Below are positions 40,825-50,326 of a DNA stretch of 64,000 nt, piece by piece (position 1 is the first letter of the stretch; the number at the start of each line of letters is the position of its first letter). The position numbers and the translations under genes were made by a program. Origin of the DNA: Paracoccus haematequi (GTDB taxonomy: Bacteria; Pseudomonadota; Alphaproteobacteria; Rhodobacterales; Rhodobacteraceae); the NCBI GenBank assembly GCA_945881965.1, contig CAMCVS010000012.1:28367-92366 (forward strand), in the 5' to 3' direction. Under the pieces are notes generated by a model, which was given only the letters and a program-made list of their open reading frames with translations, made no database searches and was not told where the DNA came from.

Positions 40825-42456
40825 ATGATGGGCATGATGATGCACAGGCCGCTGCTGATCGGCAGCATTCTGGATTTTGCGGCCGAACAGCACCCGCGCG
40901 CGGAAATCGTGTCGGTCCGCACCGAGGGCGACGTTCACCGCCAGACCTACCGCGAAACGGCGGCCCGCGTGGCGCAACTGGCGCATGGGCTGGAAACGCA
41001 TGGTGTGCGGCTGGGCGACCGGGTGGCGACGCTGGCCTGGAACGGCTATCGCCACTTTGAACTGTATTACGCCATCGCGGGGCTTGGCGCGGTCTGCCAC
41101 ACCATCAATCCGCGCCTGTCCGCCGAACAACTGATCTACATCGTCAACCACGCCCGCGACAGCCTGCTGTTCGTCGATCTGACCTTTGTGCCGCTCTTGG
41201 AACGCGTCCGCGACCACCTGCCGCGCGACCTGCGCTATGTGGTGATGACTGACCGCGCGCATGTGCCCGCCAATTCGCTGGATGCGCTGTGCTATGAGGA
41301 TTTCCTTGATGGCCATGCCACCACCTTTGACTGGCCCGAATTCGACGAAAACACCGCATCCGGCCTCTGCTACACCTCCGGCACCACGGGTAACCCCAAG
41401 GGCGCGCTGTATTCCCACCGCTCCACCGTCCTGCACGCACTAAAAGTGGCGCTGGTGATGGGCGCCAGCCTTGGCGAGGGCAAAAAGGTGCTGCCCGTCG
41501 TGCCCTTGTTCCACGTCAACGCCTGGGGCCTGCCCTATACCGCGCCGCTGGTCGGCATGGGCATGGTGATGCCGGGTCCGGCGCTGGACGGCCCATCGGT
41601 GTTCCGCCTGATGGATGCGGAAGGCGTGTTTTCCGCATGGGGCGTGCCGACAGTCTGGCAGGGCCTCTTGGCCGAGATCAAGGCGCAGGGCCGCCTGCCG
41701 CGCGGGTTCGGCGATGTCATCGTCGGCGGGTCCGCCGCGCCGCGCGCCATGATCGAGACATTCGAGAAGATGGGCGTCAACGTCAACCATGCCTGGGGCA
41801 TGACGGAAATGTCGCCCATCGGCACCCACGGCGCGATGCCGACCTGGGTGCGCGAGAAACCGTTCGACCAGATGATCAATTACAAGGCCCGGCAGGGCCG
41901 CCGCGCGTTCGGGGTGGAGTTAAAGATCGTCGATGACAGTGGCGCGCGCGTGCCGCATGACGGCAAGTCGATGGGCGAATTGTATGTGCGCGGCAATACC
42001 ATCGTCGCGGGCTATTACGAAAACGACGCCGCCACCGCCAAGGTGATCGACAAGGACGGCTGGTTCGGCACCGGCGACATCGCCACGATTGACGCCGACG
42101 GATTCCTGTCGATTCAGGACCGGTCCAAGGACCTGATCAAATCGGGCGGCGAATGGATTTCCTCGATTGATCTGGAAAACGTCGCCGTCGCCCACCCCGC
42201 CATCGCCAGCGCCGCCGCCATCGCCATGCCGCATCCGAAATGGGACGAACGGCCCGTGCTGGTGGCCGTGGCGGCGGGGGCTGATAGGCCCTCGCTGGAG
42301 GAGATCCACGCGCATATGTCCGAACACTTCGCCAAGTGGCAATTGCCGGATGACGTGATCTGGGTAGATGCGCTGCCACTGACGGCGACGGGGAAGATCT
42401 CCAAGCTGACGCTAAGGCAGCAGTTCGAGGGGTATAAGTTGCCGGATTTGAGGTGA
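40825..42456 (+). CDS. Medium/long-chain fatty-acid--CoA ligase
   Basis: 543 residues from ATG 40825 with A-G-G-G-A-G ahead. It is an adenylate-forming enzyme that activates fatty acids as acyl-AMP, then acyl-CoA. Motifs are 'LCYTSGTTGNPKGALYSHRS' (P-loop), 'NHAWGMTEMSPIG' (T-E motif), 'DGWFGTGDIATID' and the C-terminal 'GKISKLTLRQQFEGYKLP' with catalytic Lys. The overall pattern is that of AlkK-like medium-chain acyl-CoA ligases. It stands alone, divergent from the quinone oxidoreductase. Confidence 0.92.
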   Translation: MMGMMMHRPLLIGSILDFAAEQHPRAEIVSVRTEGDVHRQTYRETAARVAQLAHGLETHGVRLGDRVATLAWNGYRHFELYYAIAGLGAVCHTINPRLSAEQLIYIVNHARDSLLFVDLTFVPLLERVRDHLPRDLRYVVMTDRAHVPANSLDALCYEDFLDGHATTFDWPEFDENTASGLCYTSGTTGNPKGALYSHRSTVLHALKVALVMGASLGEGKKVLPVVPLFHVNAWGLPYTAPLVGMGMVMPGPALDGPSVFRLMDAEGVFSAWGVPTVWQGLLAEIKAQGRLPRGFGDVIVGGSAAPRAMIETFEKMGVNVNHAWGMTEMSPIGTHGAMPTWVREKPFDQMINYKARQGRRAFGVELKIVDDSGARVPHDGKSMGELYVRGNTIVAGYYENDAATAKVIDKDGWFGTGDIATIDADGFLSIQDRSKDLIKSGGEWISSIDLENVAVAHPAIASAAAIAMPHPKWDERPVLVAVAAGADRPSLEEIHAHMSEHFAKWQLPDDVIWVDALPLTATGKISKLTLRQQFEGYKLPDLR

Positions 42457-42486
42457 GGGCGAAACTACAATGTTCCTTAGAATGGT

Positions 42487-43491
42487 TCAAAAGGCGCGCA
42501 CACCGCGCGCCTCCATGTCATCCAGTAAAACGTAAAGTCCGCTCGGCCAAATCACACCAGCATCTGCTAGGTCATTCACACGCTTTCTAAATTGCGCTGT
42601 GGAGAAAGGTCCAGCGTGCCCGAACTCAAGAAAAAATCCGTTCATTCTGTCAATCATATCAAGAATTGAATCGTATTGTTTTTTTCTATTTGGCGTGATC
42701 TGACTTATTCCAACCGCAACTATTATGAGCAATACTAGTAGAGCGAGTGTGCCGATGGCCGCCAGACCCAAGCCTGTGAGAAGCATTGTTTCCGAAGGAA
42801 GGGCAGGTAGGGCAAGAGGAGCAAGGGCAATTGCAAGACATACAAGCCACAATTCGAGTATCCATTTGCAAATATTCCAGAGTGCCCGTGCAAAACTTGG
42901 CGGACGGGCTTCGTCAAGTTTGGTTTTTCCCGTAAGAATGTTGGTTGATTGCATTTCATGCATGTATGCGACCATCTCAACCTGAGTAAGGGCTCGAAGA
43001 AGAATATTTTCGACCGATGCTGACTTAAAGCGACCCTTAACGTATTCGCTTGTGGCTTCTGACAGCCAGAAAGGGTGGGTGTGCAGTTTTCCTTTTTCTT
43101 TAATATGTGCCGCAAGGTTTTTAACATGATGTGGCACCAAAAGAGCCATTATCGAAGTCACTTCTTCTGGTCGAAGAGCTTTGCGCTCATCATCACCAAA
43201 TGGCAAACCCGTATATGAATGCACTATTGATTTGGCAGTATCATTGGCTTCCTCAAAAGCGGCCAAAGCCTCTTTAGAACCCGGCTGCAGTCCCGAATCT
43301 ACGCAATGCTGTCGCGCAAGTTCAAGAAACCGTTTAATCAGCCTGTACTGATCCGAGTGAAGTTCAGCGTTCCTAGCATCCTCTGACGCGTCGTCAGGCA
43401 ACATAATGGAGTTCTCAAGGAATGCATCCACACATTCTTTGTGACTAGCGTGTGATATCCCGCCCATGTCTCTTGCCTTGTCTAAACTCAT
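42487..43491 (-). CDS. AT-rich orphan gene, two-helix membrane protein
   Basis: 334 residues with no family I recognise. The first ~200 residues are soluble, helical and charged. Two adjacent hydrophobic helices follow (~212-235 'LWLVCLAIALAPLALPALP' and ~238-265 'GLGLAAIGTLALLVLLIIVA'). The cytoplasmic-type C-terminus (~270-334) ends 'SGLYVLLDDMEARGVRAF'. Base composition stands out: the row 42661-42720 has only 20 G+C of 60, in a genome that is otherwise GC-rich. It lies convergent to the acyl-CoA ligase and is followed upstream by 200 AT-rich bases. Recent horizontal gain is likely; function unknown. Confidence 0.75.
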   Translation of the reverse strand: MSLDKARDMGGISHASHKECVDAFLENSIMLPDDASEDARNAELHSDQYRLIKRFLELARQHCVDSGLQPGSKEALAAFEEANDTAKSIVHSYTGLPFGDDERKALRPEEVTSIMALLVPHHVKNLAAHIKEKGKLHTHPFWLSEATSEYVKGRFKSASVENILLRALTQVEMVAYMHEMQSTNILTGKTKLDEARPPSFARALWNICKWILELWLVCLAIALAPLALPALPSETMLLTGLGLAAIGTLALLVLLIIVAVGISQITPNRKKQYDSILDMIDRMNGFFLEFGHAGPFSTAQFRKRVNDLADAGVIWPSGLYVLLDDMEARGVRAF

Positions 43492-43693
43492 ATTGTCTTA
43501 CACAAAAAACTTGAATGCCTTTCTGCTAGACCAAAAGAGCTCGGCCTATCTAGCACCTGCCCTAACGATGAACGCCTGACTGAACTCTGACGTCCACTTA
43601 GAAGAATTACAATCGTATTGCCGATCTATCACTAACTCTAATCTGGCTCTCGAAGTAGATCAAGCCGCAGGATGCGCCGTTCATTACACCCCC

Positions 43694-45640
43694 TCACCTC
43701 AACGTCCCCCCCTTCAACTCCACCGAAAACGGCACCGGGTGCGGCTTCAGCCCCAGCCTTGCGCGATACACCGGCAGGCTTTCCGTCACCCGCATCACGT
43801 AGTTGCGGGTCTCGGCGAAGGGGATCGCCTCGATCCAGTCCACCACGTCCACATCGGCGGCACGCGGATCGCCCATCTCCTGCATCCAGCGGTCGGGGCG
43901 CGAAGGCCCGGCATTATACGCCGCCGCCACCAGCACCGCGTTGCCATCATAGCGCGCGATCAGGCGGGCCAGATAGGCCGACCCGATCCGCGCGTTATAG
44001 GACGGGTCGGTGATCATGCGGCGGGGGGTATGCGTGATGCCCAACTGCCCCGCCACCTCGGCCGCCGTGCGGGGCATGACCTGCATCAGCCCCTCGGCCC
44101 CCGCGCCTGACACCACGACGGGGTCAAATTCCGACTCGCGCCGCGCGATGGACAGGGCGAGTTCCTTTGGCACCGGCAGGGTCTGCGCCGCCATCGGATG
44201 CAGCGGGTAATAGGGCCGGGCGAGCGTGATGCCGCGTCCTGCCGCCTCTTTGCCGATCATCACGGCCAGATGCGGGTCGTCCAGCGCCTCGGCCACCTCG
44301 CCCAACTGGCCCAGTCCCTTGCGGTCCTGACCCTCGGCCAGATGGGTCAGGAACGTCTCGGCCAGCCCCAGATTGCCCGCGTTATAGGCGAGCAGCGCGG
44401 CCTTGTAGACCAGACCCTGCCGGAACCGCGCCTCGCGCCAGTCGGCAAAGCGTTCCTTGCCCGCAAGGCTGGCGTCAAAGGCGATCCCACCGCGTTCGGC
44501 GGCCAACAGACCATAGAACGACGTCTGGTGCTTGGCCCCCTCGGCATAGGCGGCGCGGGCGGCTGCGGTGTTGCCTGTGGCCTCATGCGCGCGGCCCAGC
44601 CAATACTGCGCGCGGCCCAAGGAAATCGGCGAGGCCACCGCATCGCGCAGGCGGGCGAAATGGGTCAGCGCGCGGGCGGGGTCGTTCTGCCAGCGGAGTG
44701 CCACATAGCCCGCCAGCCATTCCAGTTCGGCCAGACGTGATCCATCTTTCAGGTGGTGACGCGCCGCCAGCGCATAGGCGCGGCTGTGGTTGCCCGCGCG
44801 CATCTCGGCATGGGCCAGCGTCAGGCGGCGCGCCGCCCATTCCTCGGGCCGCCCCAAAGCGGCAGCACTGCCCGAGCGTTCAAGGATCAGCGTGATCGCC
44901 TCGGCATCGCGGTCCTTGCGCACACGCCAGTCGAACCGGGCCTGCGCCAGCACCGCGTGATCCGCCAGCGGTTTCGGCACCGCCGCGATCAACGCGTTCA
45001 CCCCGTCATCGGTGCCGTTTTCCAGCGCGGTCCAGGCGCGGGCCAAGGCTTGCCACCCCGCAGGCACCAGAGGCAGCATCGCGCGCACATCGCCGCTGCG
45101 CCCGGCCCACATCGCGTTTTCCAGCCGTTCGGTGTGGTGCGGGGCCAGCAGCGCGGCGTGGTCCGCGACAAAGGCCGATTGTTCTGCATCCGACAAGTCC
45201 AGCGTGCGCCATGCCGCGATCAGCGCCGCCTTGGCCGCATCGCCCTTGCCCGCGCGGGTCAGCGCCTGTGCATGGCGCAAGGCCCCGGTGCCGGTTTGCG
45301 GGGCGGTGGCAAAGAACGCCAGCACCTGCGCATCATTGGCCTGTACAAACCCCGCCTCGGCGCGACGGCGGAGCAGGCGCAGACCGGGCCAGTCGGGGTG
45401 CGCCTTGAGAAACGTCAGCACCTCGGCGGGCGTTCCCGCCCCGGCGCGCAGCCGCAGCCATTCGACCAGTTCCGGCCCCCCCGCGCCCGCCCGCGCGCCC
45501 AAGGCGGCGGCCGTGGCCCAATCGCCCTTTTCGGCGGCGGCAAAGGCCCCCGCCATTGGTTTCGGCCCGCTTTGCGCGGCAACCGGCAGCGACATCGCCA
45601 TCCAGACCGCCAGCACCCCAAGGATCACGCGCTGCAACAT
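43694..45640 (-). CDS. slt: Soluble lytic murein transglycosylase
   Basis: 648 residues from [20 protein letters not shown], a signal peptide. A long alpha-superhelical region of TPR-like helices (~30-470) is followed by the SLT catalytic domain (~480-620). The catalytic Glu is in '[20 protein letters not shown]', and '[20 protein letters not shown]' and '[17 protein letters not shown]' complete the goose-lysozyme-like site. It cleaves peptidoglycan to 1,6-anhydromuramyl products in the periplasm. It is divergent from dapA, with 144 bases between starts. Confidence 0.95.
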   Translation of the reverse strand: MLQRVILGVLAVWMAMSLPVAAQSGPKPMAGAFAAAEKGDWATAAALGARAGAGGPELVEWLRLRAGAGTPAEVLTFLKAHPDWPGLRLLRRRAEAGFVQANDAQVLAFFATAPQTGTGALRHAQALTRAGKGDAAKAALIAAWRTLDLSDAEQSAFVADHAALLAPHHTERLENAMWAGRSGDVRAMLPLVPAGWQALARAWTALENGTDDGVNALIAAVPKPLADHAVLAQARFDWRVRKDRDAEAITLILERSGSAAALGRPEEWAARRLTLAHAEMRAGNHSRAYALAARHHLKDGSRLAELEWLAGYVALRWQNDPARALTHFARLRDAVASPISLGRAQYWLGRAHEATGNTAAARAAYAEGAKHQTSFYGLLAAERGGIAFDASLAGKERFADWREARFRQGLVYKAALLAYNAGNLGLAETFLTHLAEGQDRKGLGQLGEVAEALDDPHLAVMIGKEAAGRGITLARPYYPLHPMAAQTLPVPKELALSIARRESEFDPVVVSGAGAEGLMQVMPRTAAEVAGQLGITHTPRRMITDPSYNARIGSAYLARLIARYDGNAVLVAAAYNAGPSRPDRWMQEMGDPRAADVDVVDWIEAIPFAETRNYVMRVTESLPVYRARLGLKPHPVPFSVELKGGTLR

Positions 45641-45784
45641 CTCTTGCCTTTCCCTGTTTGCCGGGACTACACCATGCGTCATAAATTCAGCCCTCCGCCG
45701 CCTCAACTCACAATCCCGGCAGGGTTTGGATGCAGGTTAATCGGGGGACCACGCAGAACCCGTCCTATGCAGCAGGAGCGCGCC

Positions 45785-46660
45785 ATGTTCAAAGGGTCTC
45801 TTCCCGCCCTCGTCACCCCGTTCAGGAACGGTGCGCTGGATCTTGAGACGGTGAAGAAACTGGTGGACTGGCATATCGCGGAGGGAACGCATGGTCTGGT
45901 CCCGGTCGGCACCACGGGCGAAAGCCCGACGCTTTCGCACCGCGAACATCAGATCATGGTCGAAGAGGTGGTCAAGGCCGCCGCCGGACGCGTGCCGGTG
46001 ATCGCCGGGGCCGGGTCGAACAACACCGTCGAAGGCATAGAATTGATCCAGCATGCGGAAAAGGTCGGCGCGGATGCGGCGTTGGTTGTGACGCCCTATT
46101 ACAACAAACCGACGCAGGCCGGGCTGATCGCGCATTTCACCGCGCTGCATGATTGCTGCACGCTGCCGATCATCATCTACAACATTCCGGGCCGGTCCGT
46201 GGTCGATATGTCGCCCGAGACGATGGGCAAGCTGGCCGCGCTGCCGCGTATCATCGGGGTCAAGGACGCGACTGGCGATCTGTCCCGGGTGCCAAAACAG
46301 CGCATCACCTGCGGCAAGGATTTCGTGCAGTTGTCGGGCGAAGATGCCACCGCGCTGGGGTTCAACGCGCATGGCGGGGTGGGGTGCATTTCGGTGACCG
46401 CCAATGTCGCGCCGCGCCTGTGCGCCGAATTCCAAGAGGCGACGCTGGCGGGTGATTACGCCCGCGCGCTGGAATACCAGGACCGGCTGATGCCGCTGCA
46501 CGAGGCGATTTTTCTCGAACCGGGGGTTGCCGGGGCCAAATACGGGATGTCGCTGTTGGGGATGTGTTCCGACGAGGTGCGCCTGCCACTGGTCGGGCTG
46601 ACCGATGCCACCAAGGCGCGGATCGCCGACGCAATGCGCCACGCCGGTCTGTTGAACTGA
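45785..46660 (+). CDS. dapA: 4-hydroxy-tetrahydrodipicolinate synthase
   Basis: 291 residues, normal length, starting [13 protein letters not shown] with A-G-G-A-G at 45774-45778. It condenses pyruvate with aspartate semialdehyde for lysine and meso-diaminopimelate. '[17 protein letters not shown]', '[18 protein letters not shown]' with the catalytic tyrosine motif, and '[17 protein letters not shown]' with the Schiff-base lysine are all present. Supplying diaminopimelate for the wall fits its neighbour slt. Confidence 0.96.
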   Translation: MFKGSLPALVTPFRNGALDLETVKKLVDWHIAEGTHGLVPVGTTGESPTLSHREHQIMVEEVVKAAAGRVPVIAGAGSNNTVEGIELIQHAEKVGADAALVVTPYYNKPTQAGLIAHFTALHDCCTLPIIIYNIPGRSVVDMSPETMGKLAALPRIIGVKDATGDLSRVPKQRITCGKDFVQLSGEDATALGFNAHGGVGCISVTANVAPRLCAEFQEATLAGDYARALEYQDRLMPLHEAIFLEPGVAGAKYGMSLLGMCSDEVRLPLVGLTDATKARIADAMRHAGLLN

Positions 46661-46664
46661 TCTC

Positions 46665-46692
46665 GTAGGGCGGATGCTAGCATCCGCCCTAC
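46665..46692. repeat. Perfect 28-base palindrome, REP-like copy 2
   Basis: GTAGGGCGGATGCT (46665-46678) is followed directly by its exact reverse complement (46679-46692). It lies between the convergent ends of dapA (46660) and paaE (46702), the same setting as the copy at 17693-17712. It can form a strong hairpin on either strand and so serve as a bidirectional terminator. Confidence 0.85.
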
Positions 46693-46701
46693 CAGACGGA
46701 C

Positions 46702-47736
46702 TCACGCCGCGTCGAAATCGAGCACCAGCCGGTCACTGGTAGGCCGCGCCTGACAGGCGAGCGTAAAGCCTGCTGCGATCTCCCACGCCTCCAGCGAGTA
46801 ATTCACCGCCATCTCGGCGCTGCCCTCGGCCACCTTGCAACGGCAGGTGCAGCACATCCCGCCGCGGCAGGAATAGGGCAGATCCAGTCCGGCGCGTTCG
46901 GCGGCCTCCAGCACCGATGCATCATCCGCCGCGACGGCAAAGCTGCGCCGCACCCCGTCAAGCACCAAATCGACGCTGACGCCGGTCGCGGCCACCGCCT
47001 CGGCCAGAACAGAGCGCGCGCGCGGCACCGCACCAGCGGAAAAGAAACGCTCGTGATGCACTCGCGCATCCGGGATCCCGCGCGCCGTCAGCATGGCTGC
47101 CACATCGTCGATCATCTCGCCGGGACCGCAGAGGAATACCCCCTCGGCACCGTCCAGATCGACCGCCCCCGCCTGCGCCAGCCGCGCCACCCGGTCGCCC
47201 GTCACACGGCCGTGCAGCAGGTCGATATCCTGCGCCTCGCGGCTGAGGATATGGATCAGGGTGAAGCGGTCCATATAGCGATCCTTGAGCCGATCCAGCG
47301 CATCCCGGAACATGATCGTGCCGGTCGCGCGGTTGCCATAGACCAGCGTCACCGCCGCCCCCGCCGCCAGCGCCGCCCCGGCAATCGACAGCATCGGCGT
47401 CACGCCTGATCCGGCGGCGATCAGCACCACGCGGGCCTCGCCCTGCCAGATGAACCGGCCCTGCGGCGGCATCACCTGCAAGGTATCCCCCGCCTTCAGC
47501 CCCATGGCAAACCCCGAAAACGCGCCATCCGGCACCCGTTTGACCCCCACGGTCAGCGGTTCACCGGGCAGCGAGGCGATGGAATAGCTGCGCCGGATAT
47601 CCTGCCCTGCGACCGTCGCGCGCAGGGTCAGGTATTGCCCCGGCAGCCAGTCAAACCCCGGCATATAATCGAAACTGATCGCCACGGCATCAGACGTTTC
47701 AGGGCGCACGGCACGGATGGTCAGGTCATGGAACAT
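46702..47736 (-). CDS. paaE: Phenylacetyl-CoA epoxidase reductase subunit
   Basis: 344 residues from M-F-H-D-L-T-I-R-A-V-R-P-E-T. An FAD-binding domain (R-R-S-Y-S-I-A-S near 50) and an NAD(P)-binding domain ('LIAAGSGVTPMLSIAGAAL') precede a C-terminal plant-type ferredoxin domain. The cluster cysteines are in 'YSCRGGMCCTCRCKVAEGS' and 'FTLACQARPTSDRL'. It feeds NADPH electrons to PaaA for ring 1,2-epoxidation of phenylacetyl-CoA. It is last gene of the paaABCDE run, 10 bases after paaD. Confidence 0.95.
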   Translation of the reverse strand: MFHDLTIRAVRPETSDAVAISFDYMPGFDWLPGQYLTLRATVAGQDIRRSYSIASLPGEPLTVGVKRVPDGAFSGFAMGLKAGDTLQVMPPQGRFIWQGEARVVLIAAGSGVTPMLSIAGAALAAGAAVTLVYGNRATGTIMFRDALDRLKDRYMDRFTLIHILSREAQDIDLLHGRVTGDRVARLAQAGAVDLDGAEGVFLCGPGEMIDDVAAMLTARGIPDARVHHERFFSAGAVPRARSVLAEAVAATGVSVDLVLDGVRRSFAVAADDASVLEAAERAGLDLPYSCRGGMCCTCRCKVAEGSAEMAVNYSLEAWEIAAGFTLACQARPTSDRLVLDFDAA

Positions 47737-47746
47737 CGCGTCCCCC

Positions 47747-48214
47747 TCAGATGCATTTGAAATAGTCGAACGGCTCGCGGCAGGACCGGCAGCGATATTG
47801 CGCCTTGCAGGCGGTCGAGCCGAACTCGGACAACCGCTCCGTGTTAGTGCTGGCGCAGCGCGGGCAGGCCACCGCGACCGCGCCGAACAGCGTCGCCTTG
47901 CCGCCCGCAACCGGCGGCGCGATGCCATAGGCGCGCAACTTTTCGCGCCCCTCGGGCGTGATCCAGTCTGTGGTCCATGGGGGGATAAACACCCGCTCGA
48001 TCCGCGCCTGATACCCCGCGTCGCGCAACGCGGCTTCCACTGCCAACTCGATCGCCAGCACCGCCGGACAGCCCGAATAGGTCGGCGTCACCCCCGCCAC
48101 CGCCACATCGCCGTCCATCCTGACCCAACGCAGGATGCCCAGATCGGCCACCGTGACACAGGGGACCTCGGGGTCCGGCACCGCTGCGGCAACCTCCCAA
48201 GCAGTGGTCACCAC
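47747..48214 (-). CDS. paaD: Phenylacetyl-CoA epoxidase assembly subunit PaaD
   Basis: 155 residues. The MIP18/SufT-like domain shows 'PDPEVPCVTVADLGILRWVR' and 'GVTPTYSGCPAVLAIELAVE'. A C-terminal zinc ribbon has paired cysteines in 'VACPRCASTNTERLSEFGST' and 'CRSCREPFDYFKC'. PaaD is thought to help Fe-S or di-iron maturation of the epoxidase. Its start overlaps the paaC end by 7 bases. Confidence 0.94.
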   Translation of the reverse strand: MVTTAWEVAAAVPDPEVPCVTVADLGILRWVRMDGDVAVAGVTPTYSGCPAVLAIELAVEAALRDAGYQARIERVFIPPWTTDWITPEGREKLRAYGIAPPVAGGKATLFGAVAVACPRCASTNTERLSEFGSTACKAQYRCRSCREPFDYFKCI

Positions 48215-48948
48215 ACCGCCCCCGGATGCTGCCGGTGCAGCGATTGCATCACCGCCAGCATATGCCCCAACCCCTCGCTATGCAGCCCGTCGCGCCCGCC
48301 ACGCTGCGCATAGGGCGCAGCGGGCTGATCCAGCATTGCCCCGCTGAACACTGCCGCAATCGTCGCGTCAAACGCGCCCCGCAGATCGGCGCGGCGCGGC
48401 AGCACGCCTGCGGCGGCCAGCGCCGCAGGTGAATCGTCGAACATCTCGTCCACGTAAATCGCCAGCGCCGCCACCGCGTCGCGCATCCGCGCGGCACTTT
48501 CCTCGGTGCCATCGCCCAGCCGGATCACCCATTCACCGGCATGGCGGATGTGATAGGCCATTTCCTTGACCGCCTTGCCCGCCACGCCCTGCACCACCGG
48601 GTCAGACGACCCCATCGCCGCCTCCCAATAGGGTTTCATCAGGGCGGCGAAATATAATTGCCGCAGCATGGTATGGGCGAAATCCTCGTTCGGGCGTTCG
48701 ACCAGCAGACAGTTGCGATAGTCGCGTTCGCCGCGCAGATAGGCCAGCGCATCCTCGTCGCGCCCCGCGCCCTCGATCTCGCCCGCCCGCGCATACAGCG
48801 TGCGCGCCGTGCCGATCAGGTCCAGCGCCATATTGGGCAGCGCCAGATCCTCTTCCAGCATCGGCGCATGCCCGCACCATTCGCTCAACCGATGCCCGAG
48901 CACCAGATGGTCATCGGCCAGCTCCAGCAAAGCCTGCCACACCATCAC
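48208..48948 (-). CDS. paaC: Phenylacetyl-CoA epoxidase structural subunit PaaC
   Basis: 246 residues, an all-helical ferritin-like protein. It resembles PaaA but lacks the full di-iron site and acts as its structural partner. Segments 'LADDHLVLGHRLSEWCGHAP', 'NCLLVERPNEDFAHTMLRQL' and 'KEMAYHIRHAGEWVIRLGDG' are characteristic. The ATG overlaps the paaB stop by four bases. Part of the minus-strand paaABCDE operon. Confidence 0.95.
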   Translation of the reverse strand: MMVWQALLELADDHLVLGHRLSEWCGHAPMLEEDLALPNMALDLIGTARTLYARAGEIEGAGRDEDALAYLRGERDYRNCLLVERPNEDFAHTMLRQLYFAALMKPYWEAAMGSSDPVVQGVAGKAVKEMAYHIRHAGEWVIRLGDGTEESAARMRDAVAALAIYVDEMFDDSPAALAAAGVLPRRADLRGAFDATIAAVFSGAMLDQPAAPYAQRGGRDGLHSEGLGHMLAVMQSLHRQHPGAVW

Positions 48949-49229
48949 ATATGCCCCACATCGTCGGGGATGTCGTAGAACGTCGGGTGACGATAGACCT
49001 TGTCGGCGGCGGGATCGAAATTCTCGGCGGTCTGATCGGGGTCAGAGGCGTAGATATCGGCGGACCGCACCACCCAGATCGAATTGCCCTCGCCGCGCCG
49101 GGTATAGACGTCGCGCGCGGCTTGCAGCGCCAGCACCTCGTCGGCGGCATGGATTGATCCGGCGTGCTTATGCGCCAACCCGTTGCGGGGGCGGATGAAA
49201 ACTTCCCACAAGGGCGTGGTCTGGGTCAT
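48945..49229 (-). CDS. paaB: Phenylacetyl-CoA epoxidase subunit PaaB
   Basis: 94 residues, the usual length for this small bridging subunit. Identified by 'WEVFIRPRNGLAHKHAGSIH' near the start, then A-A-D-E-V-L-A-L-Q-A-A-R-D-V-Y-T-R-R, and 'SIWVVRSADIYASDPD'. It starts 3 bases after paaA and its stop overlaps paaC. Confidence 0.96.
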   Translation of the reverse strand: MTQTTPLWEVFIRPRNGLAHKHAGSIHAADEVLALQAARDVYTRRGEGNSIWVVRSADIYASDPDQTAENFDPAADKVYRHPTFYDIPDDVGHM

Positions 49230-49232
49230 GTT

Positions 49233-50216
49233 CTATTCCGCCGCAATCTTGCGCGCCGCGCGCTTGGCGGCATGGGCCAATGCGGCCTCGCGCACCCAGG
49301 CGCCATCCTCCCAGGCCTTTTTGCGCGCCTTGATCCGGTCGCGCGCCATCGGGCCCTGCCCTTTCACCACGCGCCAGAACTCGGACCAGTCAATCGGGCC
49401 GTGATCATAGCCGCCCTTGGCATCGTTCCACTTCAAGTCCGGGTCGGGCAGGGTCAGGCCCAGGTATTCCGCCTGCGGCACGGTGGCGTCGATAAATTTC
49501 TGCCGCAACTCGTCATTGGTGAACCGCTTGATCTTCCACGCCATCGACTGATCCGAATGTTGGCTGTCGGCGTCATGCGGGCCAAACATCATCAGCGACG
49601 GCCACCACCAGCGGTTCAGCGCATCCTGCACCATCGCCTTTTGGTCGGGTGTTCCAAAGGCCAGCGCCATGCACAGCTCGTATCCCTGCCGCTGATGGAA
49701 CGATTCTTCCTTGCAGACGCGGATCATCGCGCGGGCGTAGGGTCCATAGGAACAGCGGCACAGCGGGATCTGGTTCATGATCGCCGCGCCATCGACCAGC
49801 CAGCCGATGATGCCCATGTCGGCCCATGACAGCGTCGGATAGTTAAAGATCGACGAATACTTGGCCTTGCCGGACAAGAGTTCCTCGGTCATCTCCTCGC
49901 GGCTGACGCCCAGCGTTTCGGCAGCGGCATACAGGTACAACCCATGTCCGCCCTCGTCCTGCACCTTGGCCAATAGCGCGGCCTTGCGGCGCAAGGACGG
50001 CGCGCGGGTGATCCAGTTGCCTTCGGGCAGCATGCCGACGATTTCCGAATGGGCGTGCTGGCCGATCTGGCGGATCAGCGTGCGCCGATAGCCTTCGGGC
50101 ATCGCGTCATTCGGTTCGATCTTGTCCTCGGCGTCGATCCGGGCCTGAAAGCGGGCCAGAAATTCGGCGGATTCGGTGCTGCGCCCATCGGCGCCAATCA
50201 GGCCTTGGGAATACAT
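49233..50216 (-). CDS. paaA: Phenylacetyl-CoA epoxidase catalytic subunit PaaA
   Basis: 327 residues from [12 protein letters not shown]. The di-iron carboxylate helices show E-x-x-H patterns in '[20 protein letters not shown]' and '[20 protein letters not shown]'. This subunit epoxidises the ring of phenylacetyl-CoA with O2. It is first gene of paaABCDE, and a nested palindromic operator lies about 40 bases upstream. Confidence 0.96.
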   Translation of the reverse strand: MYSQGLIGADGRSTESAEFLARFQARIDAEDKIEPNDAMPEGYRRTLIRQIGQHAHSEIVGMLPEGNWITRAPSLRRKAALLAKVQDEGGHGLYLYAAAETLGVSREEMTEELLSGKAKYSSIFNYPTLSWADMGIIGWLVDGAAIMNQIPLCRCSYGPYARAMIRVCKEESFHQRQGYELCMALAFGTPDQKAMVQDALNRWWWPSLMMFGPHDADSQHSDQSMAWKIKRFTNDELRQKFIDATVPQAEYLGLTLPDPDLKWNDAKGGYDHGPIDWSEFWRVVKGQGPMARDRIKARKKAWEDGAWVREAALAHAAKRAARKIAAE

Positions 50217-50252
50217 GGCTTCGGTCTCCTCCCGTGCGCTGCACATGTTATA

Positions 50253-50290
50253 CGTTACGAAAACGATTTCGTAAAATGATTTTCGTAACG
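50253..50290. promoter_or_regulatory. Nested palindromic operator between paaA and the divergent gene
   Basis: TTACGAAA (50255-50262) faces TTTCGTAA (50267-50274) across a 4-base spacer. The larger CGTTACGAAAA (50253-50263) faces TTTTCGTAACG (50280-50290). Three half sites therefore overlap within 38 bases. The form fits a TetR-family repressor such as PaaR, released by phenylacetyl-CoA; the regulator gene is not in this window. The site can also affect the divergent gene at 50327. Confidence 0.7.
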
Positions 50291-50326
50291 CTTCACGTGG
50301 GCGGTGTGGCGTGGCATGTTTCGGTC

